Below, piece after piece: positions 21,201-32,938 of a DNA stretch of 64,000 nucleotides; within the stretch, counting starts at the first letter, position 1; each line of letters starts with the position of its first letter. Under the pieces are notes generated by a model that saw only the letters and a list, made by a program, of their open reading frames with translations, did not search any database and was not told the DNA's origin. Location: assembly GCA_000827265.1 (NCBI GenBank), contig KN834763.1:496001-560000 (forward strand). Direction: 5' to 3'. The translations under genes were made by a program, and so were the position numbers. This DNA comes from Collybiopsis luxurians FD-317 M1. Taxonomy: Eukaryota > Basidiomycota > Agaricomycetes > Agaricales > Omphalotaceae.

Positions 21201-23034
21201 GCCGAAGGCTTTCCAATAGATCAGTATTATCTGAACAATCCCGACGAGCTATACGACAAGGCTTCAGATGATCTTGTCATCGATCTGGACAATAAGATTA
21301 TCCTGGAAGGTGTGGACTACAATATTTGCTATCTTTGACTTGGAGCTTAGCAGAAGCCGCAGGTCATCTTCAATGTGCCGCTCACGAAATGCCCTTGTGT
21401 TTTGATGATCGACAATATTTTGGGCCTTTGTTGAAGGAGATCTGCGAGACGAAACTACACAGAGATGAAGACGGCTGGTATCATCCACACAACAAGTATC
21501 TTCCTTCACCCTCGAAACATATTTCTATTCGTACGTTGCATTCTTTTGATCCGATGCAGTTGATTCAACCTAGTCCAATCACGCTAGGCGGGGTTCAGGA
21601 GGATCGATATATCTTGGTCGATATCACAAAATCTGTAGCCTCTGCGACAATACTGGAGGAGATTGAGATTTCTCGGGCAATATTCGAGGTATACGAAGGG
21701 GGTGTGGTTCGTTTAATTGCTTCATCATCTTGAAACGGTGAATTTCACGCAAAATCCGTATGCAGTTCATACATCAAGGGCGGCCTTTCATTGTGCGCGA
21801 GGTCATCTATCTTCTCCAGGAGTATTTGATACTGACTCGTCGCAGGTTCAAGAGCTTCATCACGATTCCAAATTGGTCAAATTAATACAAGTTGATGTGA
21901 ACTGGATCACAAAACAAAGGTCTGTGACTCAATCCAATGTTTGGTGCCTCTTACGTCGACTGTGCTTGTTGTTCAGAGATTTCACGTAAGAGCTTCTGTA
22001 ATCTCCTCACATACTTGTTCACTAAAGCTGGATTCAGCGATGTGAATGCCCTACAAACCTATCGTATCCGTGAAATCAAAGGTTCACCAGACCATGCCTA
22101 CTACGGACGTCAGTAACTGCTTCCCCCTTATCAATAAGATATTCATTTTCTGGCGACATGTAGGAATAGAGATCTTCTGTCTAGTATATGGCAAGTTGTT
22201 GAGAGTAAAATCCAATTTCTTGTCGGTCTCACTAGTAACAATTTTTTTCCAGGATTCTACAAGATGCGGTGAGTTTGAACTATGGCATGCCTTCTGCGTT
22301 TCTTAATGTGTATTTGAAGACACAACACCATCCTAGATGTGGTTGATGTTGAATCAGAGCCATGGGTCCATGAGACCACGGGCTTTTGGATAGATGTCCC
22401 GGATTTTGTGCTGAAATTATTGCGCGACAAACAGATCAAACCTGCCGCTGCGATTCACTCTGCCGCACATGCCTTCCTGAACCATTTTCTTCTTGCTGCG
22501 GACCTTCGAACAGAGTGCAAAGCTGAAGAAAAAGAATACCTCAAGAAGGACTCCAGTCGAAAGCGGCCAGCAAGATTAATCATTTATGATCCTGTGGGTA
22601 AAGGAAGTGGTGTTGCGGTGAAAGCCTATGAGCAGAGTAAGATGGAGCTTAAGCCGAATCTTCATATTTGTTTTTCAAACGTCTGCGTAGGTTCGGAAAT
22701 CATGCAGAAAGCATTACTTTCTGTTGAAAACTGTGACTGCGAGAACGGGTGCGCTAAATGTAAGCTCGAGAGTGTTTTCGACAACTATTTGTGCATTAAC
22801 CTATTTCTAGGTATATTCAGTCCCATGTGCAAAGAAGGCAATATTGTGTCGTCGAAACATGGTGCTTTGGCAATATTGAAAGCAATCCTCGATGTCAAGA
22901 TTGACCCGGATAGCATCCCATTTGAAACAGATGAGAGGGCCCTGCGAGGACACGACTCTATCATTAGCGCTTCTCCCGTTCATACTAGAACCGCCGAAAA
23001 GCTCGCAATCGAGAGTAGTACCTCTGCGTTGTAA
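18223..23034 (+). CDS. HRQ1: ATP-dependent 3'-5' DNA helicase Hrq1 family
   Basis: Very long gene with about 20 introns, starting MSDGDPGPSTRKVMKR at 18223 with a Lys-rich N-terminus. SF2 helicase motifs appear in order: the Q-motif region ITSLYSHQ, Walker A STASGKS, FVYPTKALAQDQ, ILVTCPGLEHIPV, DELH (VADELHYYSGTLGSH), SCSATIANP, then in the second RecA domain ALELGVDIG and QQAGRAGRR. The C-terminus holds the DUF1998-type zinc region, CDCENGCAKC followed by SPMCKEGN and GALAILKAIL. This combination marks Hrq1, the fungal RecQ4-like helicase that unwinds DNA 3' to 5' and works in interstrand-crosslink repair and telomere maintenance. Introns prevent any single long frame, but the junctions I checked keep the frame. 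Convergent with SCY1, 60 bp between stops. Confidence 0.92.
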
Positions 23035-23094
23035 GTCAAGGACCATAATGATAACGTTTGCATGTACATACACACCTATCGATAATAAAAATAA

Positions 23095-26000
23095 TCACGC
23101 AAGTGGGTCGAAATCACCCCAGTCATCTTTCGAAGCTTTCTTGGAGTTCCAGGCTGGTTGTGGAGGCTTCGATGGAGTCAGCATATTACCCATCATCGAG
23201 CCGCTGTTTACACTTGAACCCATTGTAGGGTTGATAGAACCACCCATCGAGGAAGACGCTGTGGGAAAACCAGATGTAGGGGCAATGCTCGGCAATGATA
23301 TATTGTAATTGGGCTTCTGGGGCTGCGGTCCACCGGAAAGCGGCGGAACTTGTTGTGGGGAGAAGGCACTGGATGTGTTTTGTGCCAGCGGTGTGCCGAA
23401 GCTAGAGGAGAGGGTCGGCACAAAGCCAGAACCAGAAGAACGGGAGTTCAGTGGAGGACCAAATGAGTTCTGCGAGGCCAGTGAAGGTTTGCCGCCGCCT
23501 AACTTCAGTGCCTGTATTGGTGTATTTTTTGGTGAAGCCGGAACCGACGGGGTTGCCGGACTAAGTTTTTGTGGAGTCTGAAAAGAGTCAGTGGTGGAAG
23601 TATTTCACAGAAAGTTACACCCACCGTATCACTTGTAAAGATACTTCCCCAAATGTCGTCGTCCCACGATGATGTTTGGCCAGCACCAGAGCCGAGCGAT
23701 CCACCCGTGGCATTCACCTGCACTGCGCCGTTTCTACCTCCAACGAGACTTTCAAAGTCTACGGCACCAGTAAATGACTGAGTCATAGTCCCGCCGCCTA
23801 CAGTAATTGCCGATCTATCTTCAAGTCGCTGAGAGTCTCGCAGGAATTGATTATGTTCTGTCTCTACACGCTCTCCGAGTTTCCGTATGACTTCCATGAA
23901 TCGTTGAAATTGACCAACATTTAACACTTAAGTCTCATGAGAGCGATATCAAGGTAAGGGCAAAATTACCTACAGGGCCCCATAGACATGTTCCATAATT
24001 GTGGCAAAACAAGTGTAGCGACAGCTTCTCGGTCCACCTTGAAACCCATTGCTTCTTGAACGGATAGCGTTGCCATCTGTGTCTAATTAGCATCACACAC
24101 GCAGAAGCATCTATTTTACGCACCATTACCGCGGGTTCCTTCGTCCGTATTTTGGATAAAAGTGGGACCATTCTCTGCGTCAGACTTGACTGAAATTTCT
24201 GGGTGTTAGATTAAAAGTTCTGGAAAGGATAAGAGCACACACTTGGTCAAGAGTCTTCACCATAGCTAAAAATGTGACCAATGTCGCAACCTTTACGCTG
24301 AGAACACGTGTTTTCGTAAAAACAAGGGCAACGCGGGGAAACAGAACTCCTGAACATAGGTATTAAAACCGATTCGCTATTGTTATCAAGCGGTAAGTAC
24401 CTTGCACTTCTGCGTAATCAATAGTCTCGCATAAATCTGGAATAATTTTTAAAGCCCTTTCTTGAACCTCCACTCTGATCAGCATGCAGAAGAAACACAT
24501 AAAAAAGACCACCTACCACAGCATGATCGGATTCAAGGGCATTGTAAACCAACGGCAAAACCTCTGAAAACTTATCAATCCACGCACTTCACTAACTGAG
24601 CGCACAACACTTACCGCTACGGAAGACTACCTTTTCCGTTTTGCTCTGCAGCATAGGAAGGTTATCGAGAAGTGTCAACATGTTTGCAGGAGGCTCTTTG
24701 ACGGTGAATAAGGGTTTGAGGCTGGGGAGTACAGTGGATGCAAATTGTGCAGGATTGAGGGTAGTAGAGATGGAGAATACGTTCGGTAAAATGTAAGGCA
24801 ATAGATGCGAGTCCTTCATCTAAAAGGAGGGCCATTGGTCAATAAATTCAAAGAGGGTTCGAAAACTGCAATCACCTCTTCCAGTAAGGAAGGTAATATC
24901 TTCCTTGATTTCAACCCTTCTGAGAATCTACTAAGGACACCAGCAAGCCCCTTCATGAACGAAATTTTCTCTTCCCGAGTCTTAGCGGTGAAGTTGGATC
25001 GATCCAAAAAATTGAGAGTAGATATAGGAAGAGAGGAAAAGAATGGATCGGCTGGTAAGGTAGACGGTGTTGGTCTTCCGTTGTGATTTCGTGTGATAAG
25101 GGCTCGTAAAAGTGCTTTCAAAATATGAGTGCGCGAATATAAATCGACAACGAACAACTCACATTGTAAATCTGGCTCCAGTCTTTCTAGTCCAGGGACA
25201 GCTTTGCCTGCACTGTCTCTCAGGCCAGAGAGGCTTCCGTGTGTCTTAAATGGAGGACTTCCTTTGCAATGTACGGCGTATATTACACATCCCAAGGAAT
25301 ACATGTCTGAGGCAGTGAGAAGCATCTCGTCCAGAGCATATTCCGGAGCTGGGGAATCTAAGGATGTGTCTTGAATCGAGAATGATTTTAAACTTACCCA
25401 TATAATCGAAGGAACGCTGTATGTAACTCGGCACTCTACCATCAAAGGTTGGAAACTCCCAGTGTGTTGCAGAGCCATTCGGTTGAAGGATAGGAATCGA
25501 CAGCCCTAATCCAGATATTTTCCAGTCACCCTACGGATAAATCAGGCAAACAGATAACCATAATGACAATTGTCGCGTACAGCACGATTGATGATTATGG
25601 TTTCGGGACACAGGTGGGAATGAATAAGTTGCGCAGAGGAATGAAGGAATTGAAGACCTTTGCAGATTTGCAAAATGCCTTTTTGGATCTAGACGACTGA
25701 CTTAGTCAATTACATCGCGTAAAAAAGAGATGCTAGGTCTGACCTCCACTTCGTCCAATTCGACTATCGACGCGAGCTTGCCTGCTCCCGGTATCGCCAA
25801 CTCCAAAGAGGAAAGTACGGGCTCAGTTGCAAAAGTCAATTCTGTCCTGGTTTCTTCGAGAGGTTCGACCATTTCTGTGAAGCGAGGGGATGAGCATGCG
25901 AAAGCTTCGGGTTAGGATTCACGACGGACCTAATATAGACGGATGTCGAAATCGGCTTAATGCAGAGACCTAGGAGGAAGCTCTTAGCAACGTTTCAATA

Positions 26001-26362
26001 TACAAGATAGCGTAGATGTTAATTTTCCAGCGTACCTCCGCTTTTAATACTTCTAATGTGCGGTCCTTGGCCAAGGGACCTAGTCTTTCCATGTCTGGCC
26101 CTTTCTTATCAAAGCTCCAGACTGACACCCTCTTGTTCGTTACTTTATGAGTTGCCCCTTGGACTTTCCATAAGCCGATAAAGATCGTGGGCGTGAACGA
26201 AGCGGAGAATGTGGGATTAGCAGGGGCGGGGCTTTGAGGACCAGGAGTAGAAGATCGACTTCCGCCATTCGATGAAGTGGACGCGGCACCAATGTTATAA
26301 GACTGCGAAATATTTGTTCTCGCAAAGAACGAGCTTGCTGCAGAAGTCGCCGCAGCCAGCAT
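23095..26362 (-). CDS. SCY1/SCYL2-type pseudokinase
   Basis: The start was taken at 26362 (MLAAATSAASSFFARTN); an in-frame ATG at 26407 is also possible. Kinase-like region: a GLWKVQGATHKVTNKRVSVW strand pair including VSVWSFDK (the VAIK position), EASALSRLRHPSILE (alpha-C), HLCPETIIIN at the catalytic loop and GDWKISGLGLS where DFG should be, then APEYALDE and a normal helical lobe. HRD and DFG are lost, so it is a pseudokinase, as known for SCYL2/Scy1. A HEAT-like helical middle (LPSLLEEV onward, about 24.0-24.9 kb) follows. The tail is low-complexity with WDDDIWGSI and a terminal DDWGDFDPLA, motifs resembling adaptor-binding peptides. SCYL2 acts in clathrin-mediated trafficking between Golgi and endosomes. 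Confidence 0.88.
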
Positions 26363-26775
26363 GGTTGAAAATGCTATTAGGTTTAAGCGCACACTAAGCG
26401 CCAGCATCTGACCGTTTCAGTCAACTTTCGGTGTCACTGCAAAATCATATTCATTGCAAGGCAAGATACAGAAAGGATAATGCAAATGAAAACTCAAAAT
26501 TAGCACAGGATATGCACGATGATTCTACCATCCGACGTTATACATAAAAAAACGGAAATGAAAAATGCGAAGAGGAAAAAAGCGACTGAAGAAGAGCAAA
26601 TAATAATGCAGTGATAAAGTATAACTGAAGCTGTAAAAGTTAGTGCAACATGTAGAAAAAGGCGTTCAAACCAGAGGAATAGCCTTAACAGTGAGTGCTA
26701 AACGAGGATAGAGTAAAAACTTAGCCTGCACACATGAAGTGAGGTACGGGAGTTGTGATCCCAAACCGAAACAGC
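26363..26775. other. intergenic (promoter of SCY1)
   Basis: A-rich sequence between the SCY1 start and the stop of the upstream acidic-protein gene. No ORF with supporting evidence. Confidence 0.4.
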
Positions 26776-29404
26776 TCACTCCGTGCGAGCCCGTTTTGAA
26801 CCTATAGTCAAAGAGGGAAACACCAATTAAAATCAGATACCAATGAAACAATGGTTCCCCTACCTGGAGAGCTATGAACTGAAGTCAAAGGCTCGTCGTT
26901 TTCGAATTCGTCTTCATCTTCATCAACATCGTCTATGGACCTTTTCGAATGTCGGCTTGACAGAGTAACCGAGCTCTGAACAGAGGCAGACTCATGGTCA
27001 ACTTCGGTTTCTACGTTAGGGGTGGCACCCGCTCCTTCGATGACATTAGTCGCTTCGTCCTCATACTCGGTGCCCTCCCACTCCGCGTCAACATCCTCAT
27101 CTTCGTAATAGAGATCTTCTCCCTGATATGGCTCTTCAGCGTTTTGAGATTCGGGTTCGGCTGCTGCTACAACCATGTCAGTAACGATCTCCGGCTAAGT
27201 ATTATAGAGAGTACTCACATTGTGATTCTGCTAAAGCTTCAGGTGCTGCGGAGTTTTTAGCGTCACCGGCAGTGTTATTGGGCTTCTCATACTCTACAAC
27301 GAAAGAGTCAAGGCCGAACGTTGAGCATAAAAGATGTAGGTCTCACCAAGCTCATAATTCTCCTCTCGATCTTGTGCATCCTTGTTCGATGTAGATACGG
27401 TGTCATCCCCTGCACAATCCAAGTAAAAATTAGATGACAGGGTATGAGGTGCAATCGAACCTTCTTCGTAGTCTTCAACCGAGCCATTATGTTCAGGAGC
27501 ATCGTCAGCCACCTCATAAACTTGGTCTGCGCTCACGCGGACAGCGTCTTCTCGATAGGTCTCTGCTTCGTCTTGTGCATCCGTTTCCTCGAGTTCCTGC
27601 GAATGATCGTCATACGATCCGGTGGCTTCGGCGTCCTCGTTGATCGCAGAATCTGTAACTAGGTCGGCGGATGCAAGAGGGACACCTGATATAGCATCTT
27701 CCCGATTTGCACCGTTGTTAACTTGTGTTCGAGTATCGTCTAACTCGTGTCCAGTAAATTCTTCATTTTGCAAGGGAGTTTCAGTTAGATTTTGTTCTTG
27801 TTCTTGTTCTTGTTCTTGAGTATATTCCTCCTCGACTTCTTCCGTGTAATCTGGTCCGTGTTCTTGGTCTGAGTAAGCATGAGTAAAAATTCATACAGTA
27901 AGTACCCGAGAATATACTGAACCTGTTGTTTCTGATGTTAATGTATTGTTCAATCCTTCTACAGTATCCTCTTCACCCGCATCGGTCAAGTTCAGACGGA
28001 GTACTTGATCTTGCAACATGCGATAGCGCACAATGAAACGCGGCGTGTTTAGTTGCAGTCGTAGTCGTAATGGGCCGGAAAAGTCAGAACCGTCGTGTAA
28101 GACGTTGAGGTCGTGGAGACTCGTCTCGCGGGCGAATATATTATCCTGGAAGGTAAGAAAGTTAGTGGCGATTAGAAGCAATAGCAGAATCTCACCTCTG
28201 AAACAATCAGTTGAAGATCATAAGCGTCAAATACAAGTTCAACATGCGAGAAGTCAGCAACGCCAGAGAATCCAGAATCGCTGCGAAGCGCGTCGAATAC
28301 AGTCGAAAGAGGCTCATAGTAGAGCGTCGGTCGGTCTGAAAGAAGAACAGCGTAACTGGATGGGTCAGTCGTAGATGATGAAGGGTCAGAGTGAGACATC
28401 TGATTGAACAAGCAAATATCTGGATGTTCCAGCGACGCAAAGGAAAGAAGCACTGCAGGGGGTGGGTCAATATAGACTCCTTCAGAAATCTCATGAGGAT
28501 CATTCCGCGAAACTCCATGTTCTTCCTGAGCCTCGGTCACTGCAGTCTCTCCACTACCTTCTACCGGGTGTACATCTTCTTGAACATCAGTTTCGTTCTC
28601 TGCAGATTCTACGGAGCCCTCTACACGATCAACTTCGGCAGATTCCGTTGACTCAAACTGGTTATCGATGCCGGAAGCATGGTGCAAAATTTCTGTCTGG
28701 GCTAGTTCCTCTGAATAAGGATGCTCCTCGTGAGTAGCTGGCCCTGCGGAATCGTCATCGAGACGGGAAGCTGTAGACTGCGCTTCGACTCCAGCTGAGG
28801 GCGCAGGCGGTTCCACAAGTGACGATGACTCATCCACTGGGACATCAGCAGGCAAAGGTTCTGAATGTAGTGTTGGTTCTGACAAAGTCGCCGTTGTTGT
28901 GACCACTGGTGCAGATTCTGAAGCTCCATCGACAGGCACCGTTGAACCGATTTCCGACGGTTCTGCCTCAATCGCGATCTCTGGGTCTACGGGAAGTGAA
29001 GAGGAAAAAGATAGGTCTGCCTGTATCGCAGGCGCAATATGGGGTTCGGAAAGCATTTCTGCCTGTTCTAGCTGGTCAAGAACCTCGAATGAACCCAGCT
29101 CCTGCGTATGAGATTGGAGTGACGCGTCCATAACGACGACATCTTCTGGTTCATGTTCTATAGCTTCGTCGAGCATGTCGTACTCTGGATTCGAGTCCTG
29201 TGTATTTTCTTCAAGATAATTGTCCATTTCGATTTCCACATCGACCAAATCGCTATGAGAAGAGGAGCGAGACAAAATATTAGTTTCCTCTTCCATTGTA
29301 TCTTCTTCATGAAACCAGGGGTCAGAGTTTGTTTGCATTTGAACATCCGTATCAGGATGATAGTCGAGCATTGGGGTGTCGTATGGCTCGAGAACGGTGG
29401 CCAT
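26776..29404 (-). CDS. large acidic, mostly disordered protein of unknown function
   Basis: Starts MATVLEPYDTPMLDYHPD at 29404. The first exon runs about 400 codons and is extremely rich in Glu, Asp, Ser and Val. Within it lies the one ordered region: a GVYIDPPPAVLLSF strand, CLFNQMS, LLSDRPTLYYEPLSTVFDALR, HVELVFDAYDLQLIVSE, continuing in the next exon with DNIFARETSLHDLNVLHDGSDFSGPLRLRL. I recall such a block as conserved in agaricomycetes, without a known function. Later exons encode more acidic sequence, a five-fold Glu-Gln run (27792-27818) and a short basic end after a last intron (SPGSKRARTE, stop at 26776). The KRAR ending may act as a nuclear signal. An acidic histone-chaperone or transcription-related role is conceivable but unproven. 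Confidence 0.7.
27792..27818. repeat. hexanucleotide repeat (TTGTTC x4.5) coding Glu-Gln
   Basis: A perfect 6-bp tandem repeat inside the acidic-protein gene. On the minus strand it encodes alternating Glu-Gln. Being a multiple of three it can change length without breaking the frame. Confidence 0.85.
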
Positions 29405-29532
29405 GTTTGCGAGACGGGGGAAAAAAAAGGTGGAGTCAGTTGCTTGGTCAGCCTCAGAATATAAAGTTGCTGACAAATATTTTCTCAGCACTCTGCATAC
29501 TGCGCTCTAGTCTAGCCCCTCTGACTTTGGAG
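29405..29532. promoter_or_regulatory. shared divergent promoter
   Basis: 128 bp between the start codon of the acidic-protein gene (minus) and that of the small membrane protein (plus). A G-rich/A-rich run (GGGGGAAAAAAAAGG) sits near 29417. Confidence 0.4.
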
Positions 29533-30165
29533 ATGGAGACCACCCACAACGCTGATACCGAGTACCTCGTCAGAAAAGCATCGAATGCAGGCTACAGAAT
29601 GCTTTCTTTACTGACACCGCCTGCATATATGGCATATGTTCTAGCCCGTCGCGGCCGCGGCTCAATCTCCATCAACGGACTGCTCCGTTCAACTTGGATC
29701 GGAGGCTTTGCTGGTGGATAATATATACCGAAATCTACGCACTCTTCATTTACAAACAAGTCTGCAGGTGCTGTGGGAGGCGGAGGTGTTGCCTTTGCGC
29801 GCTATAATTTCACAAATTCAGAGCAAGTACGCGTGAAAAGAACGGAAGTTGCCTACGACGTAAGTGTACCGTTAGTAGAAATCCTCCCCAAGTTTTCTAA
29901 TGCCCAGTTAGACTGACCGCATACGGGCGGAAGATCATTCCACGATTGGCGGCGTGTTATTCGCTGTTCTAACACCTGCAGCGTTTTGGAACCGAGCGAG
30001 AATTGCAAACTGTATAGTTATTTCGATTGCTTTTCTTTCTGTCTCCAGCTGAAGTGTGTTCCAGTGGTCTTGGGTGGTGCAGCTTTAGGATCTAGCGTTG
30101 GAATGATCACTCATTGGACACGAAATGCTACTGGTGATCCTCCCACAACTGCCTCACCTGTGTAA
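29533..30165 (+). CDS. small glycine-rich membrane protein, unknown function
   Basis: Starts METTHNADTEYLVRKAS at 29533. Three to four exons are joined by introns near 29713-29768, 29861-29911 and 30013-30049. The protein of about 150 aa has three or four weakly hydrophobic segments: SLLTPPAYMAYVL, a glycine-rich GGFAGAVGGGGVAFAR segment, TIGGVLFAVLTPAAF and VPVVLGGAALGSSVGM. Gly-rich helices of this kind resemble Tim17-like or other small mitochondrial inner-membrane proteins, but no signature residue decides it. The donor of the first intron (GTGGAT) is unusual. I do not recognise the family. Confidence 0.6.
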
Positions 30166-30407
30166 TTCGTCCGAGGGATTGGATAGATTAACTCTCCTAC
30201 TTGAAGTAAACGGTTTAACTACTCGGTACTGGATTGTATTATACATCAAAGTAATCTGTATTTCTCAATTATCCCTAGCATTTGAAACAAAGCGACTGGC
30301 TGTTGAAGAAATATTTCGCGTCGAACATTTGGCCATTCAAAATCCAGTATTATTCTTACATGAACCAAAAAGAGACAGAGTTGAACTACACCATCGAAAG
30401 AGCCAAT

Positions 30408-31148
30408 TCAATGACAAGCCATGCCTTTTGCGTCCGCAGAAAGGATGCTGTCGGGACTAATAAAACCTCCAAAGATAAAATGTCCTATAGCTGCACCTAG
30501 CACAACGGCAAGAATGAGATAGGCCTGACCACCTCATCAGTTTAACGATTGTAGGTTAGCATACACGCCACGTACATTGTAGGTCATGAAAACCAGCATG
30601 AGAAAGAAGGACAGAAACACTGTCACCCCATAGAGGGCAGCACGGAGAATACGAGACGGGAGGGGTACGGCGACACTATGAAGAGTGTCAATAGATGGTC
30701 AATTGAATGGGATAGGGCGGTCAAGATAAGAACTTGCCCAGTTGCGCCAGCATTGAATATTTTACCCGACAGCAGACCCTCACTTTCGAGAGTAATATCA
30801 GGTGAATTTCTGCGACTGGAACTTCTGCTGCGAGACCTGCTGCGATTATCTTTGGTCAAAGCCAGAGCGATCCGAGTATCAAGAGCCTTTTGTAGAACCC
30901 GCAGATATTCGTAGAAGATTCCAAGGGCGATGATAGCGATGCAAGAGAAGAAAAACGCAGTATTTGAGCTGATATGCCAGCTGCGGAAGACGATGCAAGT
31001 GTCAACAATCTGTGTGTTCCTACCGAGAAGACTATTTAATTCCCGTTCGCAGTACCTTTCAGAGGTAGAATTACCAGAGCATATTCATTGAACACTGGTC
31101 CATTGGCATATCGTGGCCGCTGTGACCGCCATGGCCGCCATGATCCAT
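30408..31148 (-). CDS. Ctr-type copper transporter
   Basis: Starts MDHGGHGGHSGHDMPMDQCSM at 31148, a His- and Met-rich extracellular copper-gathering N-terminus. After splicing it continues MLWNTQIVDTCIVFRSWHISS into TM1 (FFFSCIAIIALGIFYEYLR). A cytosolic Arg/Ser-rich loop follows, then TM2 with the essential MxxxM (FFLMLVFMTYN) and TM3 with GxxxG (VVLGAAIGHF), and the short tail ends DAKGMACH. All hallmarks of a functional copper(I) channel are present. The size and short N-terminus are closer to vacuolar Ctr2 than to plasma-membrane Ctr1, but this is a guess. Intron 1 must use the GGTAG acceptor before AACACACAG (otherwise TGA). The loop intron uses a GC donor (30737). The start codon lies only 42 bp from that of the divergent MBIP-like gene. 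Confidence 0.92.
30676..30737 (-). other. GC-AG intron in the copper transporter
   Basis: Donor GG|GCAAGT, acceptor CATAG. Joining GG to T gives Gly and the frame VAVPLPSRILRAALYG leading to TM2. The only GT donor nearby (GCAA|GTTCTT) gives a frame that destroys TM2. Confidence 0.8.
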
Positions 31149-31190
31149 GATGATGATGGAAGTAGAGAAGAAGAGAATGTGATATTTTTG
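31149..31190. promoter_or_regulatory. 42-bp gap between divergent start codons
   Basis: Start codons of the copper transporter (minus) and MBIP-like gene (plus) are this close. There is no room for two normal 5' leaders, so the transcripts must overlap or one start is annotated too far upstream. An ATG-led extension exists on the plus side (31113). Confidence 0.4.
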
Positions 31191-32786
31191 ATGGCTTCCA
31201 ATGACAAACAGTCATCCCAAAATACAACACCAGTCCCGAATGTCCAACGTCCTGCACCAACGCCAGCGCCAGTGCCTTTGCCTTCATATTATCCGACTCA
31301 GCCTGTAGCGTCCAGTTCCATAGCAGGTCCCATTGCCAGTACGCTACCTAATCAATATGCGGCAAGATGGACAATGGCTGCATATCCTTATACTTCTTCT
31401 CAGAATATCACTCCTTATCCTCAGCAGCAGTACTTGTACACGCATGCTAAAACTCCGTCTGGTACCATTGCTTCAAGTAGTAAAACACCTTCGGTAAATT
31501 TCGCTCAAAATCTCGAGGCCCCAAGAACAAAGGCTTCTAGTCCAGAACCCTCCCCTGCAGAACCGTGTAAAAACTGGGATCAAGCTCTCATAATATTCCT
31601 AGAGAGCGTAGGTCTAACTCGAGCCCTACGGGGGCTAGAGCTAGACATGCTCGTACTGAATTCTGATTGGGAAAAGCAAAATGTCCCTGGCGCGTTGCAA
31701 GAACTGGCAAACAATATACAGGTGCGCTACGCGAAGTTTCTTTGGACATTGGTATCGATCCACCTGCTAGAAAATCAAACAAGGTCAGCTCGACGACCGT
31801 CCTCTCGAGGAACGTAAACTTGACAATCTTCATCTATCACACGGCTCCCAGTCCAAAACGCCAACCACTGTACGTACGCCCCGTACCATCTCAATAGCGT
31901 ATCTTCTCATTCAAACTTTCTAGCTCACCAAATCCATCTCAAACTTCCTGGCTCAGAAACGTGCAAACAACGTAGCTTCGAATCGCGCGGAATTTCTACG
32001 CTCGTTGGAGAAGGAGCGAGTTCAAGGCGCTGCCAACCCATCTAGTCCTTCTATAGTTGATCCGTCATCCTCTTGTGCTCGAACTGATGCCAAGATCATC
32101 GACAGGAACGTTCAAATAAAGTACGATATCGCTAAAAACGAAGATGGTCCTCTTCGTCGGACGATGCGAAATCGTGGTCTTTCTGCGGCAGCTTTAGAAA
32201 CCACCCCCGCTAATTCTGCGGCCAAGGGTAAAGCCAAGGCGTCTGCAAGTCAGAAAGAGGGTCAACAGGGAAAGTCGGTTGTAGTAAATGAGCTTTCTTC
32301 AGACCGCCATCCTGGTCTCGACGAACGGATCAAGAATATTGAGAGTCATTTCGCGGTCAGATATGGTACGTCAGTGACTTATCTCGCTGAACAGGATCTC
32401 AAAACGAAACGGACAGTTCCCTATGCTCCTCAGAATCTACTCGACCGGTTACGCTTCCTCGAAGAGCACATCATGCGGTTAGAGAAAGACTATCCGCCAT
32501 GGGCTGCCATTCACTTTAACCAGTCACACAGAAATGTTTGTTCTTTTCTCTTTCGCGTCTCGCATGCTAGAATTGATATTCGATCGTCTTACAGTGGCCT
32601 CCTCCTCCAAAGCAGACTCCAATAATCGTACCTCCTAATCTCAGTCGCCAACAGCCAAAACTTGATGCTCCTTCTGTATCCTCTACAACGCAAATCAAGG
32701 GCAGAAATTCCAGCCTTCACCGAGCTGTAATGGAACGTTTGGAGGTACATAATGCAAAACTTGATTTACAGGGAGGAGGAAACTGA
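31191..32786 (+). CDS. coiled-coil protein resembling MBIP (ATAC-complex subunit-like)
   Basis: Starts MASNDKQSSQNTTPVPN at 31191 (an upstream in-frame ATG at 31113 is possible but overlaps the copper-transporter coding region). The first 130 residues are Pro/Ser/Gln-rich. Then comes a helical region (WDQALIIFLESVGLTRALRGLELDML), a spliced basic helix (LTKSISNFLAQKRANNV) and a middle Lys/Ala-rich stretch. The C-terminal part reads LDERIKNIESHFAVRYVPY, LLDRLRFLEEHIMRLEKDYPPWAAIHF and NQSHRNWPPPPKQTPII, which resembles the paired short coiled coils of MBIP, the MAP3K12-binding inhibitor found in the ATAC histone acetyltransferase complex. The match is from memory. About five exons; the stop is at 32784-32786. 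Confidence 0.6.
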
Positions 32787-32938
32787 GAGCGATTCTATAC
32801 TACCCTTGTATCATTTGCTTGGTATTTACAGTATGTAATGAACTATGTTCAAAGCAAAAAAAGGTTTCGACCTAAAAGCGCGTAAACGGTAATAGCCTTT
32901 CCTTTTGTAGAAAAAGCCCTACTTGCATTCCTTCGGCC

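Noticed and set aside
28391..29464. Plus-strand ORFs over the acidic gene
   Set aside because: Antisense shadows of Glu/Asp-rich codons.
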